A DNA stretch of 7,558 nt, from contig JAFDWD010001123.1 in assembly GCA_018268695.1 (NCBI GenBank), positions 1-7,558 of the forward strand. Direction: 5' to 3'. This document shows positions 5,944 to 7,558 of this stretch, piece after piece. The notes under the pieces were generated by a model. It was given only the letters and a program-made list of their open reading frames with translations. It did not search any database and was not told where the DNA came from. The stretch is from Actinomycetota bacterium. GTDB lineage: Bacteria > Actinomycetota > Thermoleophilia > Solirubrobacterales > 70-9. Position numbers and translations under genes: made by a program. Each line of letters opens with the position of its first letter. The first letter of the stretch is position 1.

Positions 5944-6222
5944 TCAGTCGTCTTCGCGAGCCGGATCCTCGCCCGGCCAGCGGCCGGTGGCACCGGCGAA
6001 GGCGGCGCGGGCCTGATGGTCGACGAGCCCTTTGGTGACGCGGAAGATCGCCCCCTCGATCGCCAACGCGGCCAGCAGTTTGCCGGTCGGCACACCACGG
6101 ACGTCCGGCTTCGGCGGCTCCTCGTCGTCGATCACGGCCCAAGCTTTTTCGAATGCCTTCTTCCCAAGCATCCCGGCCACGAGTCCGGCGGCGATGCCGA
6201 CGGGTGCGAAGAGGAACTTCAT
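5944..6222 (-). CDS. DUF4235 family small membrane protein
   Basis: This 92-residue protein has the DUF4235 pattern, a short actinobacterial membrane-protein family of unknown function. A glycine-rich hydrophobic first segment (FAPVGIAAGLVAGMLGKKAFEKAW, 5-28) is followed by DDEEPPKPD (32-40), the typical acidic/proline linker. A second segment (GKLLAALAIEGAIFRVTKGLVD, 47-68) then leads into AFAGATGRWPGEDP (74-87), the ATGRWPG-type end of the family. Two membrane segments are likely. The gene is a single unit with its own terminator (5815-5856), and it is divergent from padR. Upstream, TAGGTT ends 6 nt before the ATG with no Shine-Dalgarno site, so the mRNA is probably leaderless. PadR may regulate it, but only the arrangement suggests so. 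Confidence 0.88.
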   Translation of the reverse strand: MKFLFAPVGIAAGLVAGMLGKKAFEKAWAVIDDEEPPKPDVRGVPTGKLLAALAIEGAIFRVTKGLVDHQARAAFAGATGRWPGEDPAREDD

Positions 6223-6228
6223 GGGAGG

Positions 6229-6234
6229 AACCTA
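6229..6234 (-). promoter_or_regulatory. Probable -10 box, leaderless DUF4235 mRNA
   Basis: On the minus strand, TAGGTT (6234-6229) fits TAnnnT and lies 6 nt before the ATG at 6222, so transcription would start on the A of the start codon. The box overlaps a small dyad, TACCC (6233-6237) with GGGTA (6242-6246). No good -35 is visible at 17-19 nt spacing, where the right-hand end of the -35 position runs into the large inverted repeat at 6248-6297. Confidence 0.45.
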
Positions 6235-6247
6235 CCCGAAGGGGTAC

Positions 6248-6297
6248 GCCGCTCGTGCACCTGAGCCGGTCATGGGCGGCTCAGGTGCACGAGCGGC
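6248..6297. repeat. Perfect 21-bp inverted repeat between DUF4235 and padR
   Basis: The arms 6248-6268 and 6277-6297 are complementary at all 21 positions, with an 8-nt loop (GTCATGGG). Each arm contains the hexamer palindrome GTGCAC (6255-6260 read as GTGCAC, and 6285-6290). No U-run follows on either strand. The repeat lies upstream of both divergent promoters (DUF4235 -10 at 6229-6234; padR -35 at 6326), so by position it should be DNA that is not transcribed from either promoter. A large operator, a DNA-level cruciform, or a terminator for unseen transcripts are all possible. Its perfection is strongly non-random. Confidence 0.85.
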
Positions 6298-6325
6298 CCG
6301 ACGGCAGGTCGCCATTCCCTTCGAC

Positions 6326-6353
6326 TTGACATATCTACGCGACGCGTTACGAT
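6326..6353 (+). promoter_or_regulatory. padR promoter with nested dyads
   Basis: A perfect -35 TTGACA (6326-6331) is followed after 16 nt by TACGAT (6348-6353), predicting a transcript start near 6360 and a leader of about 22 nt. Two dyads overlap the core promoter: ACGCG-A-CGCGT (6337-6347) in the spacer, and CGATATATCG (6350-6359) across the -10 and the start of transcription. ATATC and GATAT also pair at 6331-6335 and 6351-6355. PadR repressors usually control their own promoters, so autoregulation through one of these dyads is likely but inferred. Confidence 0.75.
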
Positions 6354-6381
6354 ATATCGCGTTAGCTTCCGATAGGAATTT

Positions 6382-6963
6382 ATGAAAGGCATAGTTATGT
6401 ACAGCAAGCACTCACACAGACATCCCCGTCATCCCGGACGTCGTGGCCGCGAGGAGTACGCGCGCAGTCGCGGCTTCGGCGGACGCGGTGGTCGAAGCGG
6501 GCCGCGGGCGCGCCGCGGTGACGTTCGCGCCGCCGTCCTCGCCCTCCTCGCCGACCGGCCGATGCACGGCTACGAGATGATCAAGGAGATCGAGGAGCGC
6601 AGCGAAGGGGCCTGGACCCCGAGCGCCGGCTCGATCTACCCGATGCTCCAGCTGCTCGAGGACGAGGGGCTGATCCGCGGCGAGGACTCCGACGGCAAGC
6701 GCCGATTCGCCCTCACCGACGCGGGTCGCGCCGAGCATGAGCAGAAGGCCGACGAGCCCACCCCTTGGGACGCGGTCCGCGAGGGTACGCCCACCGGGCA
6801 CCTGGCCCTGCGCAACTCGGTCGGCAAGCTCCTCGCCGCCGTCAAACAGGTCGGCTTCGCCGGCGACGAGGATCAGCGCAAGCAGGTCACCGAGCTGCTC
6901 GACGAGACGCGCCGCAAGGTCTACGCGATCCTCGCCGAGGAGCCCACGCAAGACCAGGACTAA
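6382..6963 (+). CDS. PadR-family transcriptional regulator with basic N-terminal extension
   Basis: The 193-residue protein is a PadR-type repressor with a winged-helix DNA-binding domain. The domain begins near residue 45 (RGDVRAAVLALLADRPMHGYEMIKEIEERSEG) and contains the recognition block WTPSAGSIYPMLQLLEDEGLI (78-98). The wing follows, with DGKRRFALTDAGR (104-116). The C-terminal part (about 139-185) is the helical dimerisation arm (LALRNSVGKLLAAVKQVG, then a long charged helix), shorter than in large PadR proteins. Residues 7-43 are an unusual basic extension rich in H, R and G (HSHRHPRH, GRRGRE, GGRGGRSGPRARRG). Two starts are possible: ATG 6382, with TAGGA 4-5 nt upstream, and ATG 6397, with AAAGG 7 nt upstream, which is the better-spaced site. 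The choice changes only five residues. It is divergent from DUF4235, with operator-like dyads in its own promoter. Confidence 0.92.
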   Translation: MKGIVMYSKHSHRHPRHPGRRGREEYARSRGFGGRGGRSGPRARRGDVRAAVLALLADRPMHGYEMIKEIEERSEGAWTPSAGSIYPMLQLLEDEGLIRGEDSDGKRRFALTDAGRAEHEQKADEPTPWDAVREGTPTGHLALRNSVGKLLAAVKQVGFAGDEDQRKQVTELLDETRRKVYAILAEEPTQDQD

Positions 6964-6971
6964 AGGCTCGC

Positions 6972-7005
6972 TCCTGGGGCGGCGTGGACTCCACGCGCCT
7001 CAGGA
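6972..7005 (+). terminator. First of two tandem hairpins after padR
   Basis: Bases 6972-6980 (TCCTGGGGC) pair with 6997-7005 (GCCTCAGGA; one G-U pair). After a bulged G6981, 6982-6986 (GCGTG) pairs with 6992-6996 (CACGC) around the loop GACTC. The stem begins 8 nt after the padR stop. No U-run follows. It is probably part of a structured 3' end with the next hairpin. Confidence 0.55.
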
Positions 7006-7010
7006 CGCGC

Positions 7011-7050
7011 CTCGCCACCCGGGGGGCTTAGAAGCTCCCCGGGTGGCGAG
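7011..7050 (+). terminator. Second strong hairpin after padR, probable terminator of padR and possibly dxs
   Basis: The stem has 18 pairs: 7011-7028 with 7033-7050, one of them a G-U pair, closing a UAGA tetraloop. It is the most stable-looking hairpin in the window. No U-run follows on either strand, and the hairpin is placed to stop convergent transcripts from padR (+) and dxs (-). A third, weaker dyad follows at once (GTCCG 7053-7057 with CGGAC 7068-7072). The GC-rich, U-less form agrees with the other 3' hairpin at 378-414. Confidence 0.6.
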
Positions 7051-7118
7051 AAGTCCGCTTCCCCAAACGGACCCACACATATATAGATACGCATCTCTTC
7101 TCCCTGTGGTGATCCCCC

Positions 7119-7151
7119 AGAAGCGCTCGACGTGCAGGCGCTTCTTCCTTT
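7119..7151 (+). terminator. Terminator-like hairpin with pyrimidine-rich tail and no gene before it
   Basis: AGAAGCGC (7119-7126) and GCGCTTCT (7138-7145) form an 8-bp perfect stem with an 11-nt loop. On the plus strand TCCTTT (7146-7151) follows. padR transcripts would already meet two strong hairpins upstream, so this may be a backup terminator or the end of a short unannotated transcript. The stretch 7051-7118 shows no reading frame that I would call a gene. Confidence 0.5.
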
Positions 7152-7181
7152 CACCGAAGAGACAGCCGGAAACGTATTGGT

Positions 7182-7199
7182 TTGCGTCAAATGACGCAA
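7182..7199. repeat. 18-bp dyad TTGCGTCA-AA-TGACGCAA near the dxs 3' end
   Basis: Two perfect 8-bp arms are separated by AA. On the plus strand the dyad is followed by TACTTAATTTT (7201-7210 and adjacent), moderately U-rich. It lies 14-31 nt after the dxs stop codon on the other strand. The 2-nt centre is too small for an RNA loop without opening the innermost pairs, so it could be either a short hairpin used as a terminator or a protein-binding site. The local composition is AT-rich compared with the window. Confidence 0.5.
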
Positions 7200-7212
7200 T
7201 ACTTAATTTTGG

Positions 7213-7558
7213 TCAGCGCGCGACGGGGTGCTCGGAGGGGATCGCGGCGAGCACCCGGTCGGCGACCGATTGCCCGGTGAGGCCGACCTCGGCCCGCAGC
7301 AGATCCGGCTTCCCGTGGGTGACGTAGCGGTCCGGCAGGCCGACGCGCAGCACCCGCGCCCGCTCCCCCGGCCCGGCCGCGAAGGCGTCCTCGAGGTGCT
7401 CCAGCACCGCGGAACCGAAGCCGCCGGCCAGCACGTTCTCCTCGATCGTCACCAGCAGGTCGTGGTCGCGCGCGAGGCCCTCGGCAAGCTCGCCGTCCAG
7501 CGGCTTGGCGAAGCGGGCGTCGGCGACCGTGGCCTGGAGTCCGTGGTCGGCGAGGATC
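7213..7558 (-). CDS. dxs: 1-deoxy-D-xylulose-5-phosphate synthase, C-terminal end (5' part outside window)
   Basis: DXS is the thiamine diphosphate enzyme that condenses pyruvate and glyceraldehyde 3-phosphate, the first step of the MEP isoprenoid pathway. The last 114 codons are here, ending at TGA 7215-7213. They read ILADHGLQATVADARFAKPLD, then LLVTIEENVLAGGFGSAVLEHL, then VLRVGLPDRYVTHGKPDLLRAEVGLTGQSVADRVLAA. VTIEENV..GGFGSAV and GLPD.Y..HG are the conserved C-terminal blocks of DXS (the transketolase C-terminal domain). The reading frame is open to the window edge, so the gene continues beyond 7558. A GTG at 7452 begins an internal frame but is not the true start. The gene converges with padR, with hairpins between. 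Confidence 0.94.
   Translation of the reverse strand, partial: ILADHGLQATVADARFAKPLDGELAEGLARDHDLLVTIEENVLAGGFGSAVLEHLEDAFAAGPGERARVLRVGLPDRYVTHGKPDLLRAEVGLTGQSVADRVLAAIPSEHPVAR

Noticed and set aside
4937..6016. Plus-strand frame of 359 codons opposite the dehydrogenase
   Set aside because: It covers the dehydrogenase antisense, including its catalytic blocks, then the terminator hairpin. No motif is visible and composition is typical of a shadow frame.
6248..6297. The 21-bp inverted repeat as a small transposable element (MITE)
   Set aside because: No flanking target-site duplication is visible, the loop is only 8 nt, and no second copy appears in the window.
6964..7212. tRNA or known riboswitch in the padR-dxs gap
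   Set aside because: No cloverleaf, CCA-end or T-loop consensus (GGTTCRA) is visible, and the hairpins do not match a riboswitch class I know.

Overview
The window is GC-rich, tightly packed bacterial DNA. The gene set points to Actinomycetota, most likely the Thermoleophilia/Solirubrobacterales side. It holds a DUF4235 protein, a PA0141-type PPK2, small helical and membrane proteins of a kind I associate with that group, a Gram-positive-type SOS box, a GTG start, and several start codons with a TAnnnT-type -10 box placed for leaderless transcription. The taxonomic call is inference; nothing in the window proves it.

Layout from left to right. 1-327 is the PDZ end of an HtrA/DegP-type serine protease, followed by a GC-rich hairpin. 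466-2835 (+) is a complete ten-segment P2-type cation ATPase resembling CtpE. A small one-segment membrane protein (2857-3183, +) follows 21 bp later, and its 3' end overlaps the 3' end of the next gene. On the minus strand, 4393 down to 3143 is a two-gene operon: an uncharacterised 149-residue protein and, 3 bp later, a class I-type polyphosphate kinase 2. A divergent gene for a small helical protein (4453-4818, +) runs tail to tail, 1 bp apart, with a D-2-hydroxyacid dehydrogenase (5785-4820, -). Further on are a DUF4235 membrane protein (6222-5944, -) with its own intrinsic terminator, a PadR-family repressor (6382-6963, +) with a well-formed promoter, and the C-terminal end of dxs (7558-7213, -).

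The most notable signal is in the 59-bp gap between the divergent genes at 4393 and 4453. A perfect 14-bp palindrome, CGAACATATGTTCG (4446-4459), is identical to the classic Gram-positive LexA/DinR SOS box. It covers the expected -35 region of the ppk2 operon and the start codon of the divergent gene. This suggests that a polyphosphate-kinase operon and an uncharacterised helical protein belong to a DNA-damage regulon.

The other non-coding structure lies around padR: a perfect 21-bp inverted repeat between the divergent DUF4235 and padR promoters, nested dyads inside the padR promoter, two tandem strong hairpins just after padR, and two more dyads in the 249-bp padR-dxs gap, one of them followed by a pyrimidine-rich tail with no gene before it. 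I saw no tRNA, rRNA, CRISPR array, insertion sequence or phage gene.
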